DNA of 64,000 nt from Pantoea latae (GTDB lineage: Bacteria; Pseudomonadota; Gammaproteobacteria; Enterobacterales; Enterobacteriaceae): contig NZ_MWUE01000017.1 of assembly GCF_002077695.1 (NCBI RefSeq), positions 124,001-188,000 on the forward strand. The letters run 5' to 3'. The notes under the pieces were generated by a model, which saw only the letters and a program-made list of their open reading frames with translations, searched no databases and was not told where the DNA came from. Shown here piece by piece: positions 42,321-50,778 of this stretch. The number at the start of each line of letters is the position of its first letter. The first letter of the stretch is position 1. The translations under genes and the position numbers were made by a program.

Positions 42321-43945
42321 GGCTTCTCCTTCACGAAATAGGCATCGTTAAAGTTCAGCAATCCATTGCCCTTGTCCTGCCATAGCCCGCGAACCGCGTT
42401 AGAAATGGCAACGTTATAGGTAAAGTTGTATCCCCCGACCGCAATCGCCTGATCGTCAAACCATCTCTGCAAAGCATCAAATTTCTGCTGGCGCACCTGC
42501 GGATCGGGTTCACGCTGCGCCGCCAGAATTTGCGCTTCGATGCGCGGGTTATTAAAAAAGCTGGTGTTATTGCCGTTAAACGCGCCGTTAAGGGCGTGGT
42601 TGTAAACAATGTCGAGGATATTGGGAGAGGGCCACACCCAGTAGCCGAAGCTGATTTCCTTATCCGCAGGACGCGAACGTGCCCCGGCAAATCCCTCTGT
42701 TTGCGTGAGGGGAATGAGCACAAGCTTGATCCCTACCCGCTTCACCTGATCCTGCACCGCCTGCAGCATCAGCGCGCCTTCCTGGTCAATAATGGCCTGA
42801 ATATAAGGCAGGCGGGCTTCCAGTACGGTGCCCTGTTTGACCCTATAGCCATCCGCATTGCGACCGGTCCAGCCTGCCTCATCCAGTAGTTGATTCGCCC
42901 TGGTGACGTTTAATGAATAGCGATCGTCCACGTTGAGATAAAGCGGCGTACTTTTACTCAGCGAGCCATTGCCTTCATACGGCACCGCGCCTTTGAACAC
43001 CGTTTTCACGATCTGTTTGCGGTCCAGCGCATAGGCAAAGGCCTGTCGTACTCGCTGATCGGTAAAGGGGCCGCGCTGAACATTAAAAGAGAACGCCTGC
43101 GGCCGGCCCGTTGCGACATACGACAGGGTCTGATAGTGACGCTGCAATTTTTGCCACTGCGCTGAGGGCGGCTGATAGATAGCATCTGCTCCGCCGCTGA
43201 CTAACGCCCCCCAACGTGTCGTGGCGTCAGGAACAAATTTCCATTCCAGATGTTTGATATAAGCGGGACCATTGTGGTGTGCGTTCGGCGGTGCCCAGTG
43301 GTAGTCATCATTACGCACAAAGCTGATCCCTTCTCCCCTTGCCCAGCGTGCAACTTTCCAGGGGCCGGTTCCCACCGGCCGCAAACATTTTTGTTCGCTA
43401 CTATTGTGCGCCAGGGAATCAGGAGACTGGAAACCATAATGCCCATTGCTCAGCACGTTATAAATTTCAGGGTTTGGCTCAGACAAATGCAGCGCAACGG
43501 TATAATCATCGATCCGGGTAAATCCGGTCATATAGGTAAAACCGTGCCAGCCGATCCCTTTTTGCCAGGCAGGATAGTTCGCAATGACAGCATCAGCATT
43601 AAACACATCGCCATCAGTAAATTTCACATCATGGCGCAAAGTAAACGTAATGGTTTTACGGTCAGGTGATTCACTCCAGCTTGTCGCCAGCCAGGGACGA
43701 ATAGTCCCGTTATCGTAACTCACTAAATAATCAAACACCTGACGGGATAAATAAGCCTGCTGCACCCACCCGCCCCCCAGGCAGGGAGGCTCCTGCTCAT
43801 GCAGATAAATCAATGTATTATCGCTGTAGGAGGGCTGCTCAGAAACCGTTATATTACCCTCTGCCCATGCGTTATTATACAGCGTCATCTGTGCCATGAT
43901 GACGCATAGCGGGATGAGTAACCTCGGTAAAGGTATTGGGTTCAT
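42317..43945 (-). CDS. Peptide-type ABC substrate-binding protein (SBP family 5)
   Basis: This periplasmic receptor of 542 residues has a signal peptide ending about NNAWA|EG near residue 29. The family 5 pattern includes WSESPDRKTITFTLRHDVKF and DGDVFNADAVIANY near residues 90-125, and later FNVQRGPFTDQRVRQAFAYA. It heads the minus-strand operon of receptor, two permeases, ATPase and monooxygenase. The ligand is unknown. The monooxygenase partner suggests a sulfur- or nitrogen-containing organic compound rather than a plain peptide. Confidence 0.88.
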   Translation of the reverse strand: MNPIPLPRLLIPLCVIMAQMTLYNNAWAEGNITVSEQPSYSDNTLIYLHEQEPPCLGGGWVQQAYLSRQVFDYLVSYDNGTIRPWLATSWSESPDRKTITFTLRHDVKFTDGDVFNADAVIANYPAWQKGIGWHGFTYMTGFTRIDDYTVALHLSEPNPEIYNVLSNGHYGFQSPDSLAHNSSEQKCLRPVGTGPWKVARWARGEGISFVRNDDYHWAPPNAHHNGPAYIKHLEWKFVPDATTRWGALVSGGADAIYQPPSAQWQKLQRHYQTLSYVATGRPQAFSFNVQRGPFTDQRVRQAFAYALDRKQIVKTVFKGAVPYEGNGSLSKSTPLYLNVDDRYSLNVTRANQLLDEAGWTGRNADGYRVKQGTVLEARLPYIQAIIDQEGALMLQAVQDQVKRVGIKLVLIPLTQTEGFAGARSRPADKEISFGYWVWPSPNILDIVYNHALNGAFNGNNTSFFNNPRIEAQILAAQREPDPQVRQQKFDALQRWFDDQAIAVGGYNFTYNVAISNAVRGLWQDKGNGLLNFNDAYFVKEKP

Positions 43946-44262
43946 TTAGCTCTATATTTCCTGGTAAAAGACAACCATTCACTCCAGCATCAGATCGCTT
44001 TATCTTTCGCTGAACATCGTCACCCGAAGGCATTTATGCTTTTTCGAATAGCAGCTGAATAAATCACACATTTAATGCAGGGCAAATAACAATAGTGGCA
44101 GTTAATATGAAAAAGCGCTTCATCAGTTCCGGATACTGGAATAACCTCGTCAGCGGCGGGTTGTGAAATAACTTAGAGAAAAAAACATTAAATAACGGAA
44201 TTGGGCGATGACATGATGTTTTAACTTCAACAATGATACTTCACCCAATGGAGAAGTGTAGA

Positions 44263-45513
44263 ATGTCACAAATCGAATTAGGCTGGGGCGCCGGGCCGTC
44301 AGCAAAATATGAACAGCTGGCGGAACAGTTTCGCCCGCTGTTTCACAAAATCAGAGCCGGAGCGATCGATCGTGAGCTACGGCGCCAGCTGCCTGTAGAA
44401 GAGATCGGCTGGCTCAGGCAAAGCGGTTTTACGGCGTTACGTCTTCCTGAAAGCGCAGGCGGCCACGGCGTCACGTTGCCGGAACTCATTAATTTGCTTA
44501 TTGAATTAGGTGAAGCGGACTCAAACCTGGTTCAGGCGATTCGCGGTCATCTGGGGTTCGTGGAAAATGTGCTTAACAGTAATAGCCGTTCGTTTCGTGA
44601 CGCGTGGTTACCGCGTCTGAGTCGTGGCGAGATAGTGGGTCCGGCATGGAGCGAAACCGGAGATGTCCGTCAGACGGCTTTCTCGACGCGTATCCAGCGC
44701 AGCGGTGATGGCTGGCGGCTGAATGGTAAAAAATTTTACACCACCGGCTCGATTTTTTCAGACTGGATAGATATCGGGCTTACCGATGATAACGACAAAA
44801 CGGTGTCAGTCACCGTCTCACGAACCGCACAAGGCGTCACCGTGCTTGATGACTGGAATGGCTTCGGTCAGACCCTTACCGCCAGCGGGACGGCAATTTT
44901 TGACAATGTCGCTATTGACCAGAGCGACATTAACAGAGAGGAACGTTTCAGATACGCCCCCGCGTTTTATCAGCTTATCCATCTGGCTACCCTTGCGGGT
45001 ATTGGGCGCGCGCAGAGCAGTGAAGTGGCCAGGGAAGTTGCCTCACGTAAGCGGACCTACAGCAATGGCAACGCCCCCCGCGCAGCGCAGGATGCTCAGA
45101 TTTTGCAGGTCGTTGGACGTTTACGGGGTGCGGCCTACAGCAGCAGCGCGATAGTCTTGCAGGCCGCCGAAGCACTACAGCGCGCGTTTGAGGCAGAGAT
45201 AAACGGTGATGAACAGCAGGTGCTTCGCAGCGTTGCTATGGCTGAACTCGAAGTATCTCAATCGCTTAATGTCGTCACGGATCTGCTGCTCAATAGTTCC
45301 TCCACGCTATTTGACGCATTAGGGGCCTCAGGTACGTTAAAACCATTGGCTTTAGATCGGTTCTGGCGCAATGTGCGCACCCTTTCTTCACATAATCCGC
45401 GAATTTATAAAGATCGTATTGTGGGCGATTTCGCCGTAAACGGTACGCTGCCACCTGAACAGTGGCGTATTGGTGTGGCGGACAGCTCAGAGAATAACGA
45501 TGGCAGTCAGTAG
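44263..45513 (+). CDS. Acyl-CoA dehydrogenase-fold flavin monooxygenase (DszC/SfnC-like)
   Basis: This is a flavoprotein of the acyl-CoA dehydrogenase fold whose DszC/SfnC branch oxygenates organosulfur compounds using FMNH2. I start it at ATG 44263 (416 residues) because GGAG sits about 9 nt upstream; ATGs at 44233 and 44248 are also open. Seen are ESAGGHGVTLPELINLLIEL, GPAWSETGD, the binding loop WRLNGKKFYTTGS and the C-terminal RFWRNVRTLSSHNPRIYKDR, the latter typical of the DszC group. It is divergent from the importer/monooxygenase operon with a 317-bp gap holding no other gene. Confidence 0.85.
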   Translation: MSQIELGWGAGPSAKYEQLAEQFRPLFHKIRAGAIDRELRRQLPVEEIGWLRQSGFTALRLPESAGGHGVTLPELINLLIELGEADSNLVQAIRGHLGFVENVLNSNSRSFRDAWLPRLSRGEIVGPAWSETGDVRQTAFSTRIQRSGDGWRLNGKKFYTTGSIFSDWIDIGLTDDNDKTVSVTVSRTAQGVTVLDDWNGFGQTLTASGTAIFDNVAIDQSDINREERFRYAPAFYQLIHLATLAGIGRAQSSEVAREVASRKRTYSNGNAPRAAQDAQILQVVGRLRGAAYSSSAIVLQAAEALQRAFEAEINGDEQQVLRSVAMAELEVSQSLNVVTDLLLNSSSTLFDALGASGTLKPLALDRFWRNVRTLSSHNPRIYKDRIVGDFAVNGTLPPEQWRIGVADSSENNDGSQ

Positions 45514-45588
45514 ATCAAATATCAACTCCATATACACCATAGGCTGATTTCGCGCCGCGACCCTGGCTAAGTGACGAAGCATATGAAA

Positions 45589-45600
45589 ATCGTATACGAT
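45589..45600. promoter_or_regulatory. Candidate GntR(FCD) operator 1, ATCGTATACGAT
   Basis: This is a perfect 12-bp palindrome of the ATnGTATACnAT type bound by many FadR/FCD-class GntR regulators. It lies about 190 bp before the RidA gene. A GntR-FCD gene is part of the same downstream operon (53080-53838). Confidence 0.6.
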
Positions 45601-45744
45601 AAAAAATTACTGAAAAACGCTTAACGAATAAAAAACAAATTATATTTATATCAATAATATAATCGCATGATGTGAAATTTAGCACGAAGGCCGAATCGGC
45701 CTGCTAAACCCTGCCTACCAATCAAACGCATTGACACTTTTCAG

Positions 45745-45756
45745 ATCGTATACGAA
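45745..45756. promoter_or_regulatory. Candidate GntR(FCD) operator 2, ATCGTATACGAA, at the RidA promoter
   Basis: This second copy of the same site (one mismatch to perfect symmetry) begins 8 bp after TTGACA at 45731-45736, a consensus -35 box, and so overlaps the promoter core of the operon starting at 45791. Binding there would repress it. Confidence 0.62.
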
Positions 45757-45790
45757 ATTGCGGTGAAACAATCCCGTCAGGATTTTCACC

Positions 45791-46183
45791 ATGAAAACCG
45801 TTATTACCTACCCTGGAATAGATGCCGCCGACCGCCCAATGGGCCCGGCTCCGCTTTCTCCGGCGGTGCTGCATGAACCCATGCTGTTTATCTCTGGTCA
45901 GGTAGCGATCGATCCCTACAGCGGCGAGATTACAGGCAACGATATCGCCAGCCAGACGCGGCAGGTCTTAAAGAACGTCGGCGCGCTGCTGAACGAAGCG
46001 CAGATGACCTTTGATAACGTGGTACGCGTAACGATTTACCTTACCGATCTCAGCACCTTCAGCGAAATGAACGCCGCCTACGGCGAATTCTTCCAGTTTC
46101 CCTTCCCGGCGCGCGCCACGGTCGGCATTCAGCTTAACCATCCCGACCTGCTGGTCGAGATGGAAGTCACGGCGATGCGCTAA
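45791..46183 (+). CDS. RidA family protein (YjgF/YER057c/UK114)
   Basis: This 130-residue Rid protein would hydrolyse reactive enamine/imine intermediates or a related ring or amide product. PLSPAVLHEPMLFISGQVAI and IASQTRQVLKNVGALLNEAQ are family-typical, as is the ending ARATVGIQLNHPDLLVEMEV. The catalytic Arg of RidA proper corresponds to the ARATV region. AGGA precedes the start by 8 nt. It is first in the GntR-controlled operon, whose stop overlaps the next start (TAATG). Confidence 0.88.
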   Translation: MKTVITYPGIDAADRPMGPAPLSPAVLHEPMLFISGQVAIDPYSGEITGNDIASQTRQVLKNVGALLNEAQMTFDNVVRVTIYLTDLSTFSEMNAAYGEFFQFPFPARATVGIQLNHPDLLVEMEVTAMR

Positions 46184-47154
46184 TGCATATTCATATCGAA
46201 AATGACGCCAGCGCCCCGCCAGCCCTGCATCTGTCACGGGAAAGGCTGCAGCAGCGTCTGGACGCAGAGCCAAAACTGCGTAGCCATTTCACGCTGACGG
46301 AAAACAGCGATCCCGCACAGACCGCGACGTTCCTGGCTAACTGCGATCTGCTGTGGAGCGGCCGCAAGCTGGCGCTCGATACCTTCAGCACACCGCGTCT
46401 CAGCTGGGTACAGGTGATGTCGGCTGGCGTGGAGCAGTGGCTGGCGCACTGGCCGCAGGGCGTGACGTTGACCAACGCATCCGGCGTCCACGGCGATAAG
46501 GGTGCGGAGTTCATCCTGATGGCCGCGCTGATGTTCAACTTTGGCATTCCGGGCTTTTTACAGGATCAGGCTCAGCGCCTGTGGCGCCCCTCGTTCGGTG
46601 GCTGCGCGCGCGGCAAAACCGTGCTGATGCTCGGTGTAGGCGGCATTGGCGCCGCCGCCGCCAACCTGCTGACCGCGCAGGGCTATCGCGTAATCGGCGT
46701 TACGCGCAGCGGCCAGTGCGAGGCCGATGTGGCGCGCTGCATTCGCACTGATGCCATCGACGAGGTATTGCCGCAGGTGGATGTGCTGGTATCGACGCTG
46801 CCGCTGACGCCGCAGACGGAAATGCTGTTCGATCGCCGCCGCCTCGATCTGCTGCCGGCCCGCGCCGGCATCGTGATTGTCGGCCGTGCCGCCGTCTTTG
46901 ACTACACCGCGCTGCGCGACAAGCTGTGCGCCGGGGAGCTGGCGGGCGCGGTGCTGGATGTCTATCCGCAAGAGCCGCTGCCCGTTGACGATGCGCTGTG
47001 GCATACGCCGGGCGTGGTAATGACGCCGCACTGCAGCCTCGACGATCACAGCGCCTACCTGGAGGGATGCCTGGAGGTGTTTATCGACAACCTGGTGCGT
47101 TACCGCAGTGGCGAACCGCTGCGCAACCAGGTTGATGTCGCAAAAGGGTACTGA
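46183..47154 (+). CDS. D-2-hydroxyacid dehydrogenase
   Basis: This NAD(P)-dependent oxidoreductase has 323 residues. The cofactor motif is VLMLGVGGIGAAAANLL near residue 147. The catalytic Arg appears in IVGRAAVFDYTAL, the Glu in YPQEPLPVDDALW and the His in TPHCSLDDHSAY. It would interconvert a 2-keto and 2-hydroxy acid formed in this pathway. It starts at the RidA stop, so it is co-translated with RidA. Confidence 0.86.
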   Translation: MHIHIENDASAPPALHLSRERLQQRLDAEPKLRSHFTLTENSDPAQTATFLANCDLLWSGRKLALDTFSTPRLSWVQVMSAGVEQWLAHWPQGVTLTNASGVHGDKGAEFILMAALMFNFGIPGFLQDQAQRLWRPSFGGCARGKTVLMLGVGGIGAAAANLLTAQGYRVIGVTRSGQCEADVARCIRTDAIDEVLPQVDVLVSTLPLTPQTEMLFDRRRLDLLPARAGIVIVGRAAVFDYTALRDKLCAGELAGAVLDVYPQEPLPVDDALWHTPGVVMTPHCSLDDHSAYLEGCLEVFIDNLVRYRSGEPLRNQVDVAKGY

Positions 47155-47240
47155 CGTAACAGCAGCAAAAAAAACCGTAAGACGTTCATAAAACACAAGG
47201 TCATCGCTTACACATTCACCCGCACCAGGAGAACCTTATT

Positions 47241-48137
47241 ATGAAATTTGCCCGCATCGCCCTGCTTATCTCTGGCATCACCGGCACGCTGCTGGCTGGA
47301 GTCACCAGCGCCCACGCCGCCAGCACCGATCCCATTACGCCTGGCGCCAGCGACTTTGCCGCGATGGCGCAGTGCAAGGCGCTGCAAACCAAATATCCCT
47401 CGCTGAAAGGCAAAGAACTGGTGGTGGGCCTCGGCGGCTACACCAAAGGTTTTGAAGCCCCTTCAGAGAAAGATCCGAGCATTATTGAGGGTCTGGATCC
47501 CTCACTGTTTGAGCGCATCAGCAGCTGTTTGGGGGCAAAACACAGCTATCAGACCGGTTCGTTCAACGTCCTGCTGACGTCTATTTCCAGCGGTCGCGCG
47601 GATATCGGCCCGATGCTGTACGTCACCGATGAGCGTCTGAAACAGATCGCGTTTGTGGCCTCTATGCAGGTGCAGGACGGCTCTATCCTGGCAAAAGGCA
47701 ATCCCAAAAACATTCGCAGCGTAGACGACCTGTGCGGCAAAACGGTGGCGGCCGCGGCGGGCTCCTATGAAGCTAACAAGCTGGTGCCGGAGCAGAGCGC
47801 CAGATGCGCCGCCGCAGGCAAGCCGGAAGTCAGCATGCTGATGGTGCAGAACACAGACAACAGTATCCAGGCGGTGAAAAGCGGGCGGGCGGACATTTAC
47901 CTGACCGAAGCGGGATCCGCCATCGCCATTGCCAAAGCCGATAAAACGCTGCAAAGCGGCTTTACCGTCGACCTGCCCATTATGGTCGGCTTCCCGATCG
48001 CTAAAGACAACGCTACGCTGCGCAGCGCGGTGCTGGATGCCATGAAGGTGATTCAGGAGAGCGGCGCACAGAAGAAATTGCTGGATTACTGGGGTCAGGG
48101 CAGCGCGGCTGAACGTCCGGTGGTTGAACGCGGTTAA
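47241..48137 (+). CDS. ABC transporter substrate-binding protein (amino acid type)
   Basis: This periplasmic receptor of 298 residues has a signal peptide ending TSAHA|AST near residue 29. Family 3 features include LDPSLFERISSCLGAKHSYQ and LTSISSGRADIGPMLYVTDE. It contains several Cys residues. It lies upstream of the fused permease-ATPase and is the likely receptor for that importer. Confidence 0.87.
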   Translation: MKFARIALLISGITGTLLAGVTSAHAASTDPITPGASDFAAMAQCKALQTKYPSLKGKELVVGLGGYTKGFEAPSEKDPSIIEGLDPSLFERISSCLGAKHSYQTGSFNVLLTSISSGRADIGPMLYVTDERLKQIAFVASMQVQDGSILAKGNPKNIRSVDDLCGKTVAAAAGSYEANKLVPEQSARCAAAGKPEVSMLMVQNTDNSIQAVKSGRADIYLTEAGSAIAIAKADKTLQSGFTVDLPIMVGFPIAKDNATLRSAVLDAMKVIQESGAQKKLLDYWGQGSAAERPVVERG

Positions 48138-48212
48138 TGCATACACTCAGCCCGGTCGCTGGGTTGCCGCATCGCGCGCAACCCAGCTGATGACGTTGAG
48201 GGAGATAACGCT

Positions 48213-49739
48213 TTGGATGATTTTCTTAAGTACCTGACCTTTCCCTACCTGTGGGAAGGCGCCGTCATCGCCCTGCAGCTGCTGGTCGGGGCGCTGGCGG
48301 GCGGCATTTTGATTGGCTTTTTCCTGGCGTTGGCCAGTACCTCAAAGCACTGGTTTATTCGCGTGCCGGTAAAAACCTACATTTACCTGCTACGCGGCAC
48401 GCCGGTGCTGCTACAGCTGATCCTGCTTTACAACGTCCTGCCCGAGTTCGGCCTGCGTTTCAGCCCTTTCACCAGCGCACTGCTGGCGCTGATGATCAAT
48501 GAAACCGCCTTCTGCGCGGAAATCATCCGCGGCGGCATTATGGCCACCGATCGCGATCAAAGCATGGCGGCGCAGGCGTTTGGCTATTCGCGCACCAAAG
48601 AGATGATCCATGTGGTGATCCCTCAGGCGCTGCGCGCCATTCTGCCGACGATGGGCAATGAAACGGTTGGCCTGTTGAAGTCCACCTCGCTGGCCTCTGT
48701 CGTGGGCGTCAACGAACTGACCATGCGCGGCCAGGCGATCGTATCGCAAAACTTCCTCTTTATTCCGGTGCTGGTGGCCTCCGGCGGCATCTATCTGATC
48801 CTCTCTACGCTGCTGGCTGGCGGTCAGTGGTGGCTGGAGAAATTCTATAACCTTGATGAGCGGGCGCGTCGTGCCCGTGCGCGTCTGGCAACGCTGCCGT
48901 CGGATGCCGAGGTGATGGTGATGCAGCTGCCGAAGCGCCGCTGGGACACGCAAACCGCCGCGCCGGTGCTGGAGGTGGACAAGCTGTGCGTGGAGTACGC
49001 CGGTAAGGCGGTGCTGAAGTCTCTGTCGCTTACCGTGCGTCGCGGTGAAGTGGTGGTGCTGCTGGGCCGCTCCGGTTCAGGTAAAAGCACCCTGCTGAAA
49101 TCGATTCTGGCGCTTACCCCGCGCAGCAGTGGCACCATCCAGACCGAAGGCCACTTTATGGGCAGCGACGAACACGGCCGCGCGCTGGCGGCGCGGCACT
49201 TACCGGCTAACCGCGCTAAATCCGGCATTGGCATCGTGTTTCAACACTTCGCGCTGTTCGATCACCTGACCGCGCTGGAAAACGTAATGAGTATTCTGCT
49301 GCGTGTACAGGGCGCTCAGCCAGAGATCGCTCGCGCCAAAGCGATGCGCGCACTGAAAATGGTGGGACTGCAGGATTTCGCGGCGTCTCTGCCTCATGAG
49401 CTATCGGGCGGCCAAAAACAGCGCGTCGGCATTGCCCGTGCGCTGGCGGCGGAGCCACAAATTTTGCTGTTCGACGAACCGACCTCAGCGCTCGACCCCG
49501 AGCTGGTGCGCGAAGTGAATCAGACCATGCGTAACCTGGCGCAAACCGGCATCACCATGATCATCAGCACCCATGATATTGCCTTTGCGGCAGGCGTGGC
49601 GGATCGCGTGGTGTTCCTGCAGAACGGCACCCTGATTGAAGAAGGGCCGCCGGCGATTTTGCAGAACCCGAAAACGCCCGCTTTCGCCACCTTCCTCGAA
49701 CATGAAAACGCCACGGAGGCCCAGCATGTCCATGCATGA
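48213..49739 (+). CDS. Fused amino acid ABC permease-ATPase
   Basis: One 508-residue polypeptide holds both transporter functions. Residues ~1-225 are a HisM/GlnP-type permease (LRGTPVLLQLILLYNVLPEF, EAA loop QAFGYSRTKEMIHVVIPQAL). Residues ~250-500 are an ATPase (Walker A LLGRSGSGKST, LSGGQKQR, LLFDEPTSALD, STHDIAF). The start is TTG 48213, chosen because GGGAG is 8 nt upstream and the first helix begins at once. With the binding protein this makes a complete two-gene importer. Confidence 0.88.
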   Translation: MDDFLKYLTFPYLWEGAVIALQLLVGALAGGILIGFFLALASTSKHWFIRVPVKTYIYLLRGTPVLLQLILLYNVLPEFGLRFSPFTSALLALMINETAFCAEIIRGGIMATDRDQSMAAQAFGYSRTKEMIHVVIPQALRAILPTMGNETVGLLKSTSLASVVGVNELTMRGQAIVSQNFLFIPVLVASGGIYLILSTLLAGGQWWLEKFYNLDERARRARARLATLPSDAEVMVMQLPKRRWDTQTAAPVLEVDKLCVEYAGKAVLKSLSLTVRRGEVVVLLGRSGSGKSTLLKSILALTPRSSGTIQTEGHFMGSDEHGRALAARHLPANRAKSGIGIVFQHFALFDHLTALENVMSILLRVQGAQPEIARAKAMRALKMVGLQDFAASLPHELSGGQKQRVGIARALAAEPQILLFDEPTSALDPELVREVNQTMRNLAQTGITMIISTHDIAFAAGVADRVVFLQNGTLIEEGPPAILQNPKTPAFATFLEHENATEAQHVHA

Positions 49740-50778
49740 TAAACAGGCGCGCGAACGTCTTGGCGATGCCCTGTTTCGTTATATGCAGGGTCAGCCAGCC
49801 GATGCGTTAGCTGACGAACCTGACGCTAATCAGCAGGCGCTGCGTCGCTATCGCCTGTTGCCGCGCATTTTGCAGGGCAATACCACCATCAGCACGCAGA
49901 CCGCGCTGCTCAGTCAATGCTGGTCGGCGCCGCTGGGCGTAGGCGCGTTTGCAGGCGATCGCCTCTTCCATGAAGAGGGCTTACTGCCCATCGCGCGCGC
50001 CTGCAGGCGTTTGCAGCTGCCGCTGGTGATCTCCGAAGAGACCGTGACACCGCTGGAGCAGATAGGGGCGGCGTATGAACGCTGCTGGCTGCAGCTGCGC
50101 GCCGCGGGCGACGTGGGCCGTATTAAGGCGTTAATCGATCGGGCGGCGCAGGCCGGGATGCAGCATATCGTCCTGACCGTGCTGGCGCCGGTCCATCCCG
50201 TAGCGGGTTTGCAGCCTGGCGGATTCTCGGTTGGCGACGCATTAAAACAGCGCGGCTGGCGCACCATCGGCGGCTCAGAGCCGGGCGTGGCCGCCCTGCC
50301 CGCCTTTCCGGTGTGGCGCTGGCAGCAGATTAGCGAGGTGGCCGCACACTGTGCCGCGCGCCGTCTGCCGCTGTGGCTGAAAGGCATTTTGCATGCTGAG
50401 GACGCGGCGCAAGCGGCGCAGCATGGCGTCAGCGGCATCATCGTCTCCAATATTGGCTTGCGTCAGAGCGCGCGCTGGGCAACGCCGGTGGATCAGCTTG
50501 CGGATTTACAGGCCGCTACGCCGCTGCCGCTGCTGCTGGACGGCGGCGTGCGCTGCGGCAGCGATGCGGTGGTGGCGCGCTGCCTGGGCGCCACATTATC
50601 ACTCAGCGTGCGGCCGGTCGTCAGCGCCCTGTGCGCCGGCGGCGAAAGCGCGGTGTTCGATCTGCTTTCCGGCTGGATCAATGAGGTGAGCGCCATTAGC
50701 CACTGGTGCGGCGTCAGCGAGATGGCGGCGCTCAACCGCACTTTTATCAGCGAGGTGGACAACGGATGCATCGGTTAA
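49726..50778 (+). CDS. FMN-dependent alpha-hydroxy acid dehydrogenase homologue lacking the catalytic His
   Basis: This 350-residue TIM-barrel flavoprotein is related to lactate/glycolate oxidases. I start it at ATG 49726 with GGAGG 6 nt upstream; it overlaps the importer gene by 14 bp. The N-terminal FMN region RYRLLPRILQGNTTIST and the C-terminal LLLDGGVRCGSDAVVARCLG fit the family. The active-site block that is normally SNHGGRQ reads SNIGLRQ, so the proton-abstracting His is replaced by Ile while Arg is kept. It may therefore catalyse a different FMN reaction (an isomerase-like or non-oxidative role) or act as a binding protein. Confidence 0.78.
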   Translation: MSMHDKQARERLGDALFRYMQGQPADALADEPDANQQALRRYRLLPRILQGNTTISTQTALLSQCWSAPLGVGAFAGDRLFHEEGLLPIARACRRLQLPLVISEETVTPLEQIGAAYERCWLQLRAAGDVGRIKALIDRAAQAGMQHIVLTVLAPVHPVAGLQPGGFSVGDALKQRGWRTIGGSEPGVAALPAFPVWRWQQISEVAAHCAARRLPLWLKGILHAEDAAQAAQHGVSGIIVSNIGLRQSARWATPVDQLADLQAATPLPLLLDGGVRCGSDAVVARCLGATLSLSVRPVVSALCAGGESAVFDLLSGWINEVSAISHWCGVSEMAALNRTFISEVDNGCIG

